Positions 43,740 through 53,080 of a stretch of 64,000 nt of DNA are shown in pieces (the first letter of the stretch is position 1; every line of letters starts with the position of its first letter). Made by a program: the position numbers and the translations under genes. The notes under the pieces were generated by a model. It saw only the letters and a list, made by a program, of their open reading frames with translations, was not told the DNA's origin and ran no database searches. The stretch is from Clostridia bacterium (lineage in GTDB: Bacteria > Bacillota > Clostridia > Oscillospirales > CAG-272), in NCBI GenBank assembly GCA_017399105.1, contig JAFQEJ010000035.1, forward strand, positions 1-64,000. The letters run 5' to 3'.

Positions 43740-44574
43740 GTTCATTCTCCTTTATGATCGGTATATAGATGCGCTCCGAGTATCTGCGGCTCTGTTCGAT
43801 GTAGCTCTCCAGCTCATAGCCGCCTGTTCTGCGATAACCGTTCTCGGGCAGCCAGACGCGGGCGATATAATCCCATGTACGGTGAATGGAGGCAACAAAA
43901 TGAAACTGTGTCGCAGGCGGCGTATCGAAAACCGCATAGGTTCCGCCCTCGATCTCCAGAGTCAGCGTTCCGGTGAGATCTCCTTTCGCTTCAGACTCAC
44001 GGATGCCGATGAAATAATCGAGCCGTCGCTTCTCACGGTTCCAGATGCAGACCCCGAAATCCTCAGTCACAGCGCCGCCTGACAAAATCTTTGATCGGTT
44101 CTGGGTATTGTACTTATTCCAAAAGTGAGGGGTATATTCCTCGTCGCTGGGATAAACCACAAGGCGGAAGGGAGCAAGACTGACAATCTCGTATCTCACA
44201 TCAAAGGGCGGAAGCTCAAAGGTGAGGCGGTCATAAAGCTTGAGGCTGTTCTGCGTACTTTTATAATCGGTTGGCAGAATATGATGCTCTCTTTTAAAAG
44301 CACGGGTGAAATTTTCCTTGGAGTTGAAGCCAAATTCAAAGGCGATCTCCGAAATGGGACGCTCCTCTCGATCCATGCAGCGGACGATTTCGGAAATGCG
44401 GCGCTTGCGGATATAGTCGGCGGGTGTGATACCCACAACCTTGCGGAAGACACGCAGGAAGTGATATTCGGAATAACCTACTACCTTTGCCAGCGCAGCA
44501 TTGTCGATATCCTGTGTCAGATTTTCTTCAATATAATCAATTGCAGCCTGCACTGCCTGCTTTGTTTGCTCCAT
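43726..44574 (-). CDS. AraC-family regulator with GyrI-like effector domain
   Basis: 282 residues. N-terminal AraC double helix-turn-helix (VQAAIDYIEENLTQDIDNAA, YSEYHFLRVFRKVVGITPAD, ISEIAFEFGFNSKENFTRAF) and a C-terminal GyrI/BmrR-like ligand domain (SLAPFRLVVYPSDEEY to GYELESYIEQ). Such regulators (Rob/SoxS-like) sense small hydrophobic compounds. GCGAGGTGATCGC precedes the ATG. First gene of a pair with the BtrH-like gene, which overlaps it. Confidence 0.92.
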   Translation of the reverse strand: MEQTKQAVQAAIDYIEENLTQDIDNAALAKVVGYSEYHFLRVFRKVVGITPADYIRKRRISEIVRCMDREERPISEIAFEFGFNSKENFTRAFKREHHILPTDYKSTQNSLKLYDRLTFELPPFDVRYEIVSLAPFRLVVYPSDEEYTPHFWNKYNTQNRSKILSGGAVTEDFGVCIWNREKRRLDYFIGIRESEAKGDLTGTLTLEIEGGTYAVFDTPPATQFHFVASIHRTWDYIARVWLPENGYRRTGGYELESYIEQSRRYSERIYIPIIKENEHEKA

Positions 44575-44640
44575 GCGATCACCTCGCTTTATTGTATCAT
44601 ATTTTTTGGGACAATGATTGATAAAAATTGCGAAAAGCAG

Positions 44641-44670
44641 TGACCCCGAGTGATTCTTTCCTCGAGGTCA
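44641..44670 (-). terminator. Probable terminator of sialate esterase gene
   Basis: TGACCCCGAG pairs with CTCGAGGTCA with one mismatch; on the minus strand CTGCTTTTCG follows. U run is weak. Confidence 0.55.
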
Positions 44671-44681
44671 TATTATATCAT

Positions 44682-46661
44682 TTATTCTTTGTATCCCTTC
44701 GGGATCAGCTTCAAATCATCGATGTTGACCGCCTTGATGCCGCGGCTTGATTCAAAGATCAGCTCAATGCGGGAGGCAGGAAGATCCTCGATACCCGAGA
44801 GATCGATTCTATATGCATCGAAATCAAAGTTGACCGCTCCCGTAAGAGCCGCTGTCAGCTCGGTGCGGCGGATCACTCCGTTCTGCTGAGGCTGATAGAT
44901 GGCACACTTCACCGCGTCGGGTTTGCCGAAGACAGCGAGGGTGAGTGCCTGATACTTGCCCGGCTCGATGGGAAGAGAGCGATAGCTTCTTACATATGCA
45001 CCGATTTGATTCTTGCGTCCGCGGATACGGAGAGCGTTGCCGGTAACCGTAAAGACATCGTCACGGCAGATTTCGCAGTCATTCATGCCCTGCCAGAGCG
45101 GACGGTTGAAGGAATCAAGGCGCTCCCAGACCGAGATATCATCCTGAATCCACCAGATATCATTTCTGAAGTCGGTCCAGGGGGTCGGAGCAATCTTTAC
45201 AGTTCCCTTTCGGTCGGTAGCAAAGGGAGCCGCCGGCAGCTTACCGCACCAGAGGTTACCGTCGCGCTGAAGCTGTGCGTACTGGTATGCGCCATGAACA
45301 GGCTCAGCGATATAGGGATTGGTCAGCTCTACCGTGTCATTCGAGATAATCTTCGCATCTGCCTTCAGATAAAGCGCATCTGCGCCTGCCAGCCAGAAGC
45401 CGCGCAGAGTGTCGCCCTTGCACTCCAGCGTCATGCCTGCGGGTACATCCATCTTAACAAGCAGTGCATTTCCCTTTCTGCGGCAGGACTTATAGGGAAC
45501 CGAGCTGCGCAGTCCCTTCGCCTTATAGGCAATCGCATTTGCTGCCATGCCGAGACGCTCACCCACTGCATATTTATTTGCAGGATGGATGGGGTGGTTA
45601 TTCAGCGTCATCGCCCAGACGGGAGGCAGGTCATAGATCGAAACCGATGCAAAGAGATCGGGCATGGTCTGTGCCGCCACCGAGAAGGACTCGTTGACAT
45701 AGCCCATCGCGCACTCGGTCTTGGCGCCCTCATAGAGCCAGGGATAAAGCTGAGAGCATACCATGGGAATCGGCTTTCCGTCGGGAGAGAAGAGGGTCGA
45801 ATAAACCTTGGAATATTCCTTCATGCAATTGATGTAATGAGCATGGCAGGCGCGGTTGCCCACATTGCTCTCGCCCTGATACCAGAGTACGCCGCGGAAG
45901 GTGATGCCGATCAGAGCAGAAACGTTCAGATTATAAAGCGCACAGGGCTGAACATAGTTATTATCGCCGTAGGAATCCCACTTTTCGGTGGTGGGCAGGC
46001 GATCCTTTGCTTTCATGAAGGCATAAATCGCACGGTTCTTCATAATCGATTCCTTGGGAAGCCATGTTTCAATCGCTGTACTGCCCATATTGCAGTTGAC
46101 AAAGCCAACCGGCACATCCGCCTTTTTGTTCAGGTGGTCGTACATGCTGATGACAGCGGTTGTCGCACAGGCAGAAATGCCATTGAAGCCGCCCTCATCC
46201 TCAGCGGTGATCCATTTACCTGGCTGGGTATCGACAGGATCAAAGGGAAAAGGTCCCTTCACGCCGCCTTCGGGAAGGTGGTTCTGTGAAAAGAAACGCA
46301 GCTTGCGGGAGCGGCACTCCTCGCGGATCTCAGCACGGTTATTCATGAAGTGGTTGGGCATCTCCATGTTGGACTGTCCCGATGCCAGCCAGAGTTCGCC
46401 GAAGAGAACATCCTCGATATCACAGCGATCCTCGCCGCAGACAACCGAGATGCTGTAGGAATCAAAGGAAGCCTTCTGTCCGGGAAGCATCGCTTCAAAG
46501 GCGCCCTTGCTGTCGGTTTTCACCTCAACTGAGGTAATTAACTCTTCACCGCGCCTGAGCGTGAGGGTGACAGCGGAATCGGGCGCAGTTTCGCCGTGGA
46601 GCTTGAGAGGCGCTTTCTGAAGATAGAGAGCACCCGAAGAAAATATAGCAGGAAGACGCAT
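44682..46661 (-). CDS. Sialate O-acetylesterase-like SGNH hydrolase
   Basis: 659 residues, no signal peptide. SGNH blocks are visible: LWLASGQSNMEMP (catalytic Ser), FVNCNMGSTAIETW (Gly), LWYQGESN (Asn) and HPANK (His of the triad). N- and C-terminal beta domains flank the core, and the C-terminal 110 residues look like a carbohydrate-binding jelly roll. Enzymes of this type remove acetyl groups from sialic acids or from hemicellulose. AAAGGAGATTTAATC precedes the ATG. Its own promoter; no sialidase next to it, though one lies at 14025. Confidence 0.87.
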   Translation of the reverse strand: MRLPAIFSSGALYLQKAPLKLHGETAPDSAVTLTLRRGEELITSVEVKTDSKGAFEAMLPGQKASFDSYSISVVCGEDRCDIEDVLFGELWLASGQSNMEMPNHFMNNRAEIREECRSRKLRFFSQNHLPEGGVKGPFPFDPVDTQPGKWITAEDEGGFNGISACATTAVISMYDHLNKKADVPVGFVNCNMGSTAIETWLPKESIMKNRAIYAFMKAKDRLPTTEKWDSYGDNNYVQPCALYNLNVSALIGITFRGVLWYQGESNVGNRACHAHYINCMKEYSKVYSTLFSPDGKPIPMVCSQLYPWLYEGAKTECAMGYVNESFSVAAQTMPDLFASVSIYDLPPVWAMTLNNHPIHPANKYAVGERLGMAANAIAYKAKGLRSSVPYKSCRRKGNALLVKMDVPAGMTLECKGDTLRGFWLAGADALYLKADAKIISNDTVELTNPYIAEPVHGAYQYAQLQRDGNLWCGKLPAAPFATDRKGTVKIAPTPWTDFRNDIWWIQDDISVWERLDSFNRPLWQGMNDCEICRDDVFTVTGNALRIRGRKNQIGAYVRSYRSLPIEPGKYQALTLAVFGKPDAVKCAIYQPQQNGVIRRTELTAALTGAVNFDFDAYRIDLSGIEDLPASRIELIFESSRGIKAVNIDDLKLIPKGYKE

Positions 46662-46697
46662 GATTAAATCTCCTTTAAATCAAAAATATACATTGTA

Positions 46698-46726
46698 ATG
46701 ATAACACGCAAACGCCGACTTGGCAA
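46698..46726 (-). promoter_or_regulatory. Promoter of sialate esterase gene
   Basis: Minus strand TTGCCA (46721-46726), 17 nt, TATCAT (46698-46703), 36 nt before the start. Confidence 0.6.
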
Positions 46727-46749
46727 GAGGAAATCTCAAAATCTCCCGA

Positions 46750-46783
46750 CAAAAATGCACATCCGTTTTTAGCGAATGTGCAT
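46750..46783 (-). terminator. Terminator of six-hairpin glycosidase gene
   Basis: Minus strand ATGCACATTCG-ctaaaaa-CGGATGTGCAT, then TTTTTGTC; seven bases past the stop at 46790. Confidence 0.88.
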
Positions 46784-46789
46784 AATGTT

Positions 46790-48421
46790 TTATAATTCGA
46801 TGGACATTTCGATGCCGCCCTCCGCCCAGAAGAAGGTGGCACCCATTGCTTCCTCTCGCTGATATGCGGAAAGATCGCATCTTGTGCTGACTACCTTTGC
46901 AAAGGGGCCAAAACGAACACGCATGCGCTCGATTCTGCCGCAGTCATCCGAGATCAGCTTGACAGCGCATCTGCGTGCCCATCTCTCGTGGCGGTATTCA
47001 AGATGGATACGATGAACCGTACCGTCGCTGTCGACAACCGGATAATCGATCAGCTCCATGGAATCCCATTTCCAGGGGAGACGGGGTTTTACGGTGAGAA
47101 TTCCATCCTCCATGGAAATGCCGGTCACCATCGCCAGGCTCTTCAGCGTCTCACTGGACTGCACCAGATTGCCTTCATCGCCGGGATTGTCCATGATACC
47201 GAGCTCGGGAACCTCCACCCTGCCGAAGGTGTGGTCGAGGGCTTTTTCATAATTGTCATATTCAAAGCATTCATGCATGACAAAGGGATTCATCTCAAAG
47301 GTAGCAGGCTCAATTACATCACCGTCGTAGGCAAGACGTGCTATACCTTCCAGACATTTGCCGTAGGTGTTGACATCGTCGAGGGCAAGTGCAGCCTGTG
47401 TGAAGTAGTTCTGTGCATAGCCGCACATGGTATCATCATGCCGTCCGCCCGAGCCTCCCCAGCAGGTGGAGCTCACAAATCCATAACGGCGGAAATAATA
47501 TCCCTTTGCCATCTCATGGCGTAGATATTCATAAGAGCGAAGATGAATCTCATCTGCCGCAGCGTTTTCGGGCAGAGCGGAAATGCAATCGAACTCCTGA
47601 ATATAGGGAGCCTGTCTTGTCCAGTGGTGGATATCGAAATGCGCTCCGAAAAATGCATTTTCATAGGCTTCGCCGTTCACCTTGAGTCCGTTGAGCCAGA
47701 CACCACCGGGGACGCGGGTAAAGGCGGGATGTCCGTTTGAGTGGAGTTTTTCAAGAATGCTTGCCATCAGACGGGAAGCGAGAACGGTCAGTCTTTCCGC
47801 ATCCTCTGCCCTGCCGCACTCCTTTGCCATTCCGGCGAAATTTCTCATCGCCACATAGGAGCCATAATTTGGATAGATGGCATAGACCACATCACCGATA
47901 CAGGGATTTCCCGCCAGCTCACTGATACAGGGAATCAGGTCGCCCACCGGACACTCGTCCATACAGCGCGCCATCCAGTCAAACACATCGCGGGTTTCAT
48001 CAATATAGCGCACGCCGAGAGCGGCATCCTTGCCGGAAGCTCGCCAGGTTTCGGCAATAGCATTGAGAATGTGGGTATTTCCGTCCAGCTCAAAATCTTC
48101 GGGAAATTGGCGGTCGATGATTCTGCCCCAATGGTCGCCGAAATTTTTATTTTTAAGGAAATAGTCCACCGCACATCTCGCCTCTTTTGCGAAACCGTAG
48201 CGAGCCAATTCCTGTGCTCCTCGTCCCGCGTCCCGCGCCCAGACCTGATCATAATAACAGGTGCCTTCATGGGGAACGGTGGAAGTATGCATGAAGCCCT
48301 TGGGATAATTCCCCTCACCGTCGTCCAGCTTGGCAAGCAGATCGGCGAGATTCTCTGCAAAGATACGCCCCATATCATGAGCGAATTCGCAGCCTTCAAA
48401 TCGAATTTTCGGTGTCAGCAT
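46790..48421 (-). CDS. Six-hairpin (alpha/alpha)6 glycosidase-like protein
   Basis: 543 residues, no signal peptide. Motifs typical of (alpha/alpha)6-barrel glycosidases: TCYYDQVWARDAGRGAQELA (acid-rich loop like debranching enzymes and GH15/GH63), NGEAYENAFFGAHFDIHHW, and SSTCWGGSGGRHDDTMCGYA with NPGDEGNLVQSSETLKSLAM. A beta-sandwich tail follows. I cannot assign a CAZy family; substrate unknown. The ATG at 48421 was chosen for AAGGAGAGAACACC upstream. Probably cytosolic, acting on imported oligosaccharides. Confidence 0.75.
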   Translation of the reverse strand: MLTPKIRFEGCEFAHDMGRIFAENLADLLAKLDDGEGNYPKGFMHTSTVPHEGTCYYDQVWARDAGRGAQELARYGFAKEARCAVDYFLKNKNFGDHWGRIIDRQFPEDFELDGNTHILNAIAETWRASGKDAALGVRYIDETRDVFDWMARCMDECPVGDLIPCISELAGNPCIGDVVYAIYPNYGSYVAMRNFAGMAKECGRAEDAERLTVLASRLMASILEKLHSNGHPAFTRVPGGVWLNGLKVNGEAYENAFFGAHFDIHHWTRQAPYIQEFDCISALPENAAADEIHLRSYEYLRHEMAKGYYFRRYGFVSSTCWGGSGGRHDDTMCGYAQNYFTQAALALDDVNTYGKCLEGIARLAYDGDVIEPATFEMNPFVMHECFEYDNYEKALDHTFGRVEVPELGIMDNPGDEGNLVQSSETLKSLAMVTGISMEDGILTVKPRLPWKWDSMELIDYPVVDSDGTVHRIHLEYRHERWARRCAVKLISDDCGRIERMRVRFGPFAKVVSTRCDLSAYQREEAMGATFFWAEGGIEMSIEL

Positions 48422-48476
48422 GGTGTTCTCTCCTTGATTTTGTATTTTCACGGTAATTACAGCCTGTATTATCTCA

Positions 48477-48505
48477 ATTATAGAGGTTTATCCTGTTTTT
48501 GTCAA
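48477..48505 (-). promoter_or_regulatory. Consensus promoter of six-hairpin glycosidase gene
   Basis: Minus strand TTGACA (48500-48505), 17 nt, TATAAT (48477-48482); leader about 50 nt. Confidence 0.82.
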
Positions 48506-48523
48506 TGAAGATTCCCATAATGG

Positions 48524-48561
48524 ATAAAAAAAATATGAGCCGCCGAAGCGACTCATATTTT
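48524..48561 (-). terminator. Terminator of surface protein gene
   Basis: Minus strand AATATGAGTCGC-TTCG-GCGGCTCATATT with a UUCG-type tetraloop, followed by TTTTTTATCC. Confidence 0.92.
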
Positions 48562-48577
48562 ATTAAGTAAGCGTAGC

Positions 48578-49783
48578 TTATCTCTTCTTGGATACTACGA
48601 TAGCGCCTGCTGCGATAGCGAGAACTGCTGCAGCTGCAACAATACCCATATCAGCGGTAGCGGGAGCAGAAGGAGTAGCGGGAGCGTCTGCTGCAGGAGC
48701 ATCAGCTGCGGGAGCATCAGCTGCGGGAGCGTCAGTCTCGGGCTCTTCAGCGGGCTCCTGAGAAGCGGGCTTCAGAAGGTATACAGGGAGGTTCTCGCTG
48801 AAGGAGTCACTCTCGTTACCGAAACCGATGTAGTCGAGGTCGATGAGAAGGCCGCCCTCGTTGAACATGTAAATGCGGTAGAACTTGCAGTTTGTGGGAT
48901 CGAAGCCGCTGTCGCCCTCGTTCTCATCAAGAGCGAGCTTGATCTCGTTCCAACCCTCAACGAACTCAACGCCGGAACCGATGTTCCAGGTAAGCTCCTG
49001 AGCGTCATTCAGCTTGGATGTAATCTCGAGCTGTCCGTTGCCGGTGAAGTTATCAACACCCTCCATGTAAACACGGATGAATGCATGAGTGTACTTGGAA
49101 ACGTCTACAGGAGTGAGATCGAAGGTACCCTGAACCGCTGCGAGACCGTCTACGGGAGCCTTGTTGTCGTCATCATCCTTAGTGTAACGGTTGTAGTTAT
49201 CTTCCTTAGCCTTTTCTTCCTTAACGAGCTGACCGATCTCAGTCTTGACGGAAGAGAAATCCTCATCCTCGCCGCCGAAGCCAACATAGTCAACTACGTT
49301 GGTGTTAGCGCCTACAGAATACCAGAAGAAACGAACGTAGTTGATCTTGGAAAGATCAGCACCGTTACCTGTGGTGTCGTAAAGATCGAAGGCAATTTCG
49401 TTCCAGCCTTCTTCGAACTCGAAGTTGTCGAGAGCCCAGTTGGTCTCTTCAACGTCACATTTACCTGCAGAAGAAATCTCGAGTGAAGCGCCCTTACCGA
49501 ATTCGTAGTTGTCGGGATTCTCAACATAGAATCTGACATAAACATAGTCAGCGTTGCTGAGGTCAAAGGTCTTTTCGCCGAGAACTTCGGGGCTCATCTC
49601 ATAAACGAGGAAGCCTTCGAAATCATCTCCGCCATACTGTGCGCCGGGGATATTGTCATCTTCATCAGTGTTGGTAGCGTTAGCGCCGCCGTTCTGATAG
49701 ATAACTGTACCTGCAGATACGCTCATTGCGAGGATCGCGAAAACAAGCATAAAAACAAGTGCAAGACGGGAAAACTTTTTCAT
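48578..49783 (-). CDS. Surface protein with duplicated sugar-binding-like domain and C-terminal anchor
   Basis: 401 residues. Signal peptide (MKKFSRLALVFMLVFAILAM, cut near SVSA-G). Two related domains of about 120 residues follow (about 50-185 and 200-325): each has FDLS/FDLT, an RVYVEN-like strand, EGWNEI and ends in DYVGFG or DYIGFG, as in carbohydrate-binding jelly rolls. Next come low-complexity repeats of DAPAA and a tail PATADMG, a hydrophobic helix and SKKR, which looks like a sortase-type anchor with a variant motif. Strong codon bias suggests high expression. Probably a wall-displayed glycan binder. The ATG at 49783 follows AGAGAGGTGTTTATC. Confidence 0.8.
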   Translation of the reverse strand: MKKFSRLALVFMLVFAILAMSVSAGTVIYQNGGANATNTDEDDNIPGAQYGGDDFEGFLVYEMSPEVLGEKTFDLSNADYVYVRFYVENPDNYEFGKGASLEISSAGKCDVEETNWALDNFEFEEGWNEIAFDLYDTTGNGADLSKINYVRFFWYSVGANTNVVDYVGFGGEDEDFSSVKTEIGQLVKEEKAKEDNYNRYTKDDDDNKAPVDGLAAVQGTFDLTPVDVSKYTHAFIRVYMEGVDNFTGNGQLEITSKLNDAQELTWNIGSGVEFVEGWNEIKLALDENEGDSGFDPTNCKFYRIYMFNEGGLLIDLDYIGFGNESDSFSENLPVYLLKPASQEPAEEPETDAPAADAPAADAPAADAPATPSAPATADMGIVAAAAVLAIAAGAIVVSKKR

Positions 49784-49809
49784 GATAAACACCTCTCTGT
49801 AAATTTGGT

Positions 49810-49839
49810 TTTATACTATTTCCCGATAGTATATGTCAA
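49810..49839 (-). promoter_or_regulatory. Promoter of surface protein gene
   Basis: Minus strand TTGACA (49834-49839), 18 nt, TATAAA (49810-49815). Confidence 0.7.
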
Positions 49840-49953
49840 GATAAGTGTACTGTATATACATTAACACCATATGAACGATATAATAACACTATGTTAATTG
49901 TTAAGATTTATTTAACGCATTATCCGATTCATTATTAATCATACACAATACAC

Positions 49954-49995
49954 AAAAAAAGCTGCGGCAGAATTGAAATCTGCGGCAGCTTTTTG
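49954..49995 (-). terminator. Terminator of pckG
   Basis: AAAAAGCTGCGGCAGA pairs with TCTGCGGCAGCTTTTT with a G-G mismatch in mid-stem; T run on both sides. Confidence 0.85.
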
Positions 49996-50006
49996 CATAT
50001 TTTACC

Positions 50007-51788
50007 TTACTTAGAGAGGCGCGCTTCGAGAGCTGCAAGCTCATCATAAAGCTCGGCGGGAACTCTGTCGCCGACCATTGCGTAGAACTCGCGGATGTTT
50101 GCAACATCCTCAAGCCAGGACTCCTTATCAACGGTGAGAAGCTCACGGATGGTGTCGATAGTAACACCGTCAAGGCCTTCAATGTCGATATCCTCAGCCT
50201 TGGGAACAAAGCCGATGGGTGTTTCAACTGCATCTACCTTGCCTTCGCAGCGAGCGAGAATCCAGAGAAGAACGCGCATATTGTCGCCGAAGCCGGGCCA
50301 AATGAAATGACCTTCGTCATCGGTACGGAACCAGTTGACATTGAAGATCTTGGGGGCGTTGGGGATTCTCTTGCCCATCTCGAGCCAGTGTGCGAAATAG
50401 TCGCCCATGTTGTAGCCGACGAAGGGTCTCATCGCCATGGGGTCGCGGCGAACAACACCGACAGCACCTGCTGCGGCTGCGGTTGTCTCGGAAGCCATGA
50501 TGGAGCCGACGAAGGTACCGTTCTGCCAATCCTTGGACTGGTAGACCAGGGGAGCGGTCTTTGCACGGCGGCCGCCGAATACAATTGCGCTGATGGGAAC
50601 ACCTGCGGGATTCGCAAACTCGGAGGAGATGCAGGGGCAGTTTGTCGCCATAGCGGTGAAGCGGGAGTTGGGATGAGCGCCGCAGGTGGACTTATCCTTC
50701 TTATCATACTTGGTGTAATCCCAGGGATTGCCCTTCCAGTCGATGGCATTCTTGGGAGGATTGTCGTTGAGACCTTCCCACCAAACGGTGTTGTTATCAA
50801 GATCATGCACAACATTTGTGAAGATGGTGTCATGCATGGTGGTTGCAAGCGCATTGGGGTTGGACTTGTCGTTGGTACCGGGAGCTACGCCAAAGAAGCC
50901 GTTCTCGGGGTTGACTGCCCAGAGTCTGCCGTCGGCACCCACGCGGAGCCATGCAATATCGTCGCCTACGCACCAGACCTTGTAACCCTTCTTCTGGAGG
51001 AATTCCGGCGGAATGAGCATTGCCAGGTTGGTCTTGCCGCATGCGGAGGGGAATGCTGCAGAGATGTACTTGATCTCTCCGTCGGGATACTGGATACCGA
51101 GAATGAGCATATGTTCAGCCATCCAGCCTTCTTTGCGTCCCAGGTAGGAAGCAATACGCAGAGCGAAGCACTTCTTGCCGAGAAGAACGTTTCCGCCATA
51201 GCCGGAGTTGACCGACCAGATGGTATTGTCTTCGGGGAAGTGGCAGATGTAGCGGTTCTCTTCATCGATGTCTGCCTTGCCGTGGAGACCCTTGACAAAG
51301 TCTGCACTGTCGCCCAGCGCGTCGATAACTTCCTTGCCTGCTCTTGTCATGATGAGCATGTTGAGCACGACATAGATGGAGTCGGTAAGCTCGATACCGA
51401 TCTTGGCAAATTCGGAGCCGACCACGCCCATGGAGTAGGGGATAACATACATGGTTCTGCCCTTCATGGAGCCGCGGAAGAGCTTGCTCAGCTTTTCATA
51501 GCATTCAGCGGGAGCCATCCAGTTATTGATATTGCCTGCGTCTTCCTTCTTGGTGGTGCAGATGAAGGTTCTGCCTTCGACGCGTGCTACGTCATTAACT
51601 GCGGTTCTGTGCAGATAGCATCTGGGAAGCTTTTCTTCGTTGAGCTTAATCATCTCGCCGGTCTTTACGGCTTCGGCACGCAGAGCTTCTGCCTGCTCTT
51701 CACTGCCGTCGATCCAAACGATGCTGTCGGGCTGGGTCAGCGCCGCCATCTCGTCGATCCAATTTTTGACATACATGTTGTTGGTCAT
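50007..51788 (-). CDS. pckG: Phosphoenolpyruvate carboxykinase (GTP)
   Basis: 593 residues. Interconverts oxaloacetate and PEP with GTP/GDP. Family marks: AAFPSACGKTNLAMLIPP (P-loop), CVGDDIAWLRVGADGRLWAV, NPENGFFGVAPGTNDKSN and FGGRRAKTAPLVYQS, typical of the GTP form. In anaerobes it often runs towards oxaloacetate for succinate or aspartate, or in gluconeogenesis. Start at ATG 51788 with AAAGGAGTGCACCCC upstream. Strong codon bias, single gene. Confidence 0.96.
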   Translation of the reverse strand: MTNNMYVKNWIDEMAALTQPDSIVWIDGSEEQAEALRAEAVKTGEMIKLNEEKLPRCYLHRTAVNDVARVEGRTFICTTKKEDAGNINNWMAPAECYEKLSKLFRGSMKGRTMYVIPYSMGVVGSEFAKIGIELTDSIYVVLNMLIMTRAGKEVIDALGDSADFVKGLHGKADIDEENRYICHFPEDNTIWSVNSGYGGNVLLGKKCFALRIASYLGRKEGWMAEHMLILGIQYPDGEIKYISAAFPSACGKTNLAMLIPPEFLQKKGYKVWCVGDDIAWLRVGADGRLWAVNPENGFFGVAPGTNDKSNPNALATTMHDTIFTNVVHDLDNNTVWWEGLNDNPPKNAIDWKGNPWDYTKYDKKDKSTCGAHPNSRFTAMATNCPCISSEFANPAGVPISAIVFGGRRAKTAPLVYQSKDWQNGTFVGSIMASETTAAAAGAVGVVRRDPMAMRPFVGYNMGDYFAHWLEMGKRIPNAPKIFNVNWFRTDDEGHFIWPGFGDNMRVLLWILARCEGKVDAVETPIGFVPKAEDIDIEGLDGVTIDTIRELLTVDKESWLEDVANIREFYAMVGDRVPAELYDELAALEARLSK

Positions 51789-51874
51789 GGGGTGCACTCC
51801 TTTATCTATAGATTGAAATAATTTTGACATATTCGGCATCCGATTCTAAAAGAAACCCTTATCGGACAGTTTAT

Positions 51875-51903
51875 ATTATAGCGTAGTTTTTGTCAATTTG
51901 CAA
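51875..51903 (-). promoter_or_regulatory. SigA-type promoter of pckG
   Basis: Minus strand TTGCAA (51898-51903), 17 nt, TATAAT (51875-51880). A TTGACA 10 nt before the -10 is too close to serve it. Confidence 0.7.
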
Positions 51904-51929
51904 CACGAAATATCGCAAAAAATTTCTTT

Positions 51930-52805
51930 TTACATTGCGTTAAAAATCCCGTCGGATATTCGGGCAAAAGAGCCAATATCCAACTTTTCACCGCGTATTT
52001 TTTCGTCGATATTACAGTCGGTAAGCACCCTCGTGACAAGCTCTTTGTTCACATTTGGAAGACCTGCCGAGAGTGCATTTACCAGCGTTTTGCGTCTTTG
52101 AGCAAAAGCAGCCTTGATTACATCGAAAAGAAGTGCTTCGTTCGCTGCCTTTACAGCCGGTTCGTCATAAAGCGTAATACGCACAACTGCGCTGTCCACC
52201 TTGGGCGCGGGATAGAAACAGCCTGCTGGAACGCCGAATAGCTTCTCCACCTTGCCGCGATAGGCAATCGAAGCGGTAATGGCACCGTACTCAGCCGAGC
52301 CTGCTTTGGCGCAGAGACGGTCGGCAACCTCACGCTGTACCATGACAGTGATGTTGGTGAATCTGACCCCCGATTCCAGAAGATACATCAGAATGGGTGT
52401 TGTAATATAATAAGGAAGGTTTGCGCAAACCGCCACGTCGGCATCACCGAATTTTTCGCTTACCAAATTGTCGAGCTTCACCTTGAGCACATCGCTGTTG
52501 ATGATCTCGAAATTGTCAAACTCAGTCAGTGTCTCACCGAGTGCAGGCAGCAGCGAGGAGTCAATCTCCACAGCGCAGACCCGATCGAATCGGCGGCAGA
52601 GCTCACAGGTCAGCGTTCCGATGCCAGGACCAATCTCAAGCGCAGCTCTCGTCCGAGCTCCGCTTCCGCAGTTATCGAGGGCTGCCTGGGCGGTCTTTTG
52701 AGGCACACTTTCGCTGATAAGAAAATTCTGCCCGTATTTTTTCTGAAAGGCAAGTCCGTGACGTTCCATGACGTCCTTGATAGTTCCGATGTCGGTCAGC
52801 TTCAT
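51930..52805 (-). CDS. rsmA: 16S rRNA dimethyladenosine transferase RsmA/KsgA
   Basis: 291 residues. Dimethylates two adjacent adenines near the 3' end of 16S rRNA. Motifs: AFQKKYGQNFLIS, ALEIGPGIGTLTCELC (SAM site), VCANLPYYITTPILM (NLPY catalytic), then MVQREVADRLCAKAGSAEYG and the C-terminal KAAFAQRRKTLVNAL. The ATG at 52805 matches family starts and has TTTGGAG upstream; the longer frame from 52934 crosses the promoter. Confidence 0.96.
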   Translation of the reverse strand: MKLTDIGTIKDVMERHGLAFQKKYGQNFLISESVPQKTAQAALDNCGSGARTRAALEIGPGIGTLTCELCRRFDRVCAVEIDSSLLPALGETLTEFDNFEIINSDVLKVKLDNLVSEKFGDADVAVCANLPYYITTPILMYLLESGVRFTNITVMVQREVADRLCAKAGSAEYGAITASIAYRGKVEKLFGVPAGCFYPAPKVDSAVVRITLYDEPAVKAANEALLFDVIKAAFAQRRKTLVNALSAGLPNVNKELVTRVLTDCNIDEKIRGEKLDIGSFARISDGIFNAM

Positions 52806-52835
52806 ATACAACGCTCCAAATAACGAATTTACATC

Positions 52836-52864
52836 AGTATACCATGTTTCCGTCGTTTTTGCAA
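52836..52864 (-). promoter_or_regulatory. SigA-type promoter of rsmA
   Basis: Minus strand TTGCAA (52859-52864), 17 nt, TATACT (52836-52841), 30 nt before the start. Confidence 0.72.
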
Positions 52865-52927
52865 GAGGGAGGTGAGGATCGGAAGAATCTTCGCAAAAAA
52901 ATCTGAAATATTTTTTTACAAAACCCC

Positions 52928-52956
52928 TTGACAATTAAGAACCCTTGTGCTATAAT
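52928..52956 (+). promoter_or_regulatory. Consensus promoter of tRNA-Thr
   Basis: TTGACA (52928-52933), 17 nt, TATAAT (52951-52956): a perfect match, 19 nt before the tRNA. Confidence 0.9.
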
Positions 52957-52975
52957 ATCATACGTTGACAGCAAT

Positions 52976-53051
<76 letters not shown>

Positions 53052-53055
53052 AGAT

Positions 53056-53080
53056 AACCTCGCTTTACAGCGAGGTTTTT
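53056..53080 (+). terminator. Terminator of tRNA-Thr
   Basis: AACCTCGCT-ttac-AGCGAGGTT followed by TTTGGTTTTT. Confidence 0.92.

Noticed and set aside
50307..51821. Open frame of about 500 codons opposite pckG
   Set aside because: Shadow of a high-bias gene, no initiation signal, no known motif.
51881..51897. TTGACA close to the pckG -10
   Set aside because: Spacing to TATAAT is only 10 nt; TTGCAA upstream with 17 nt is the workable -35.
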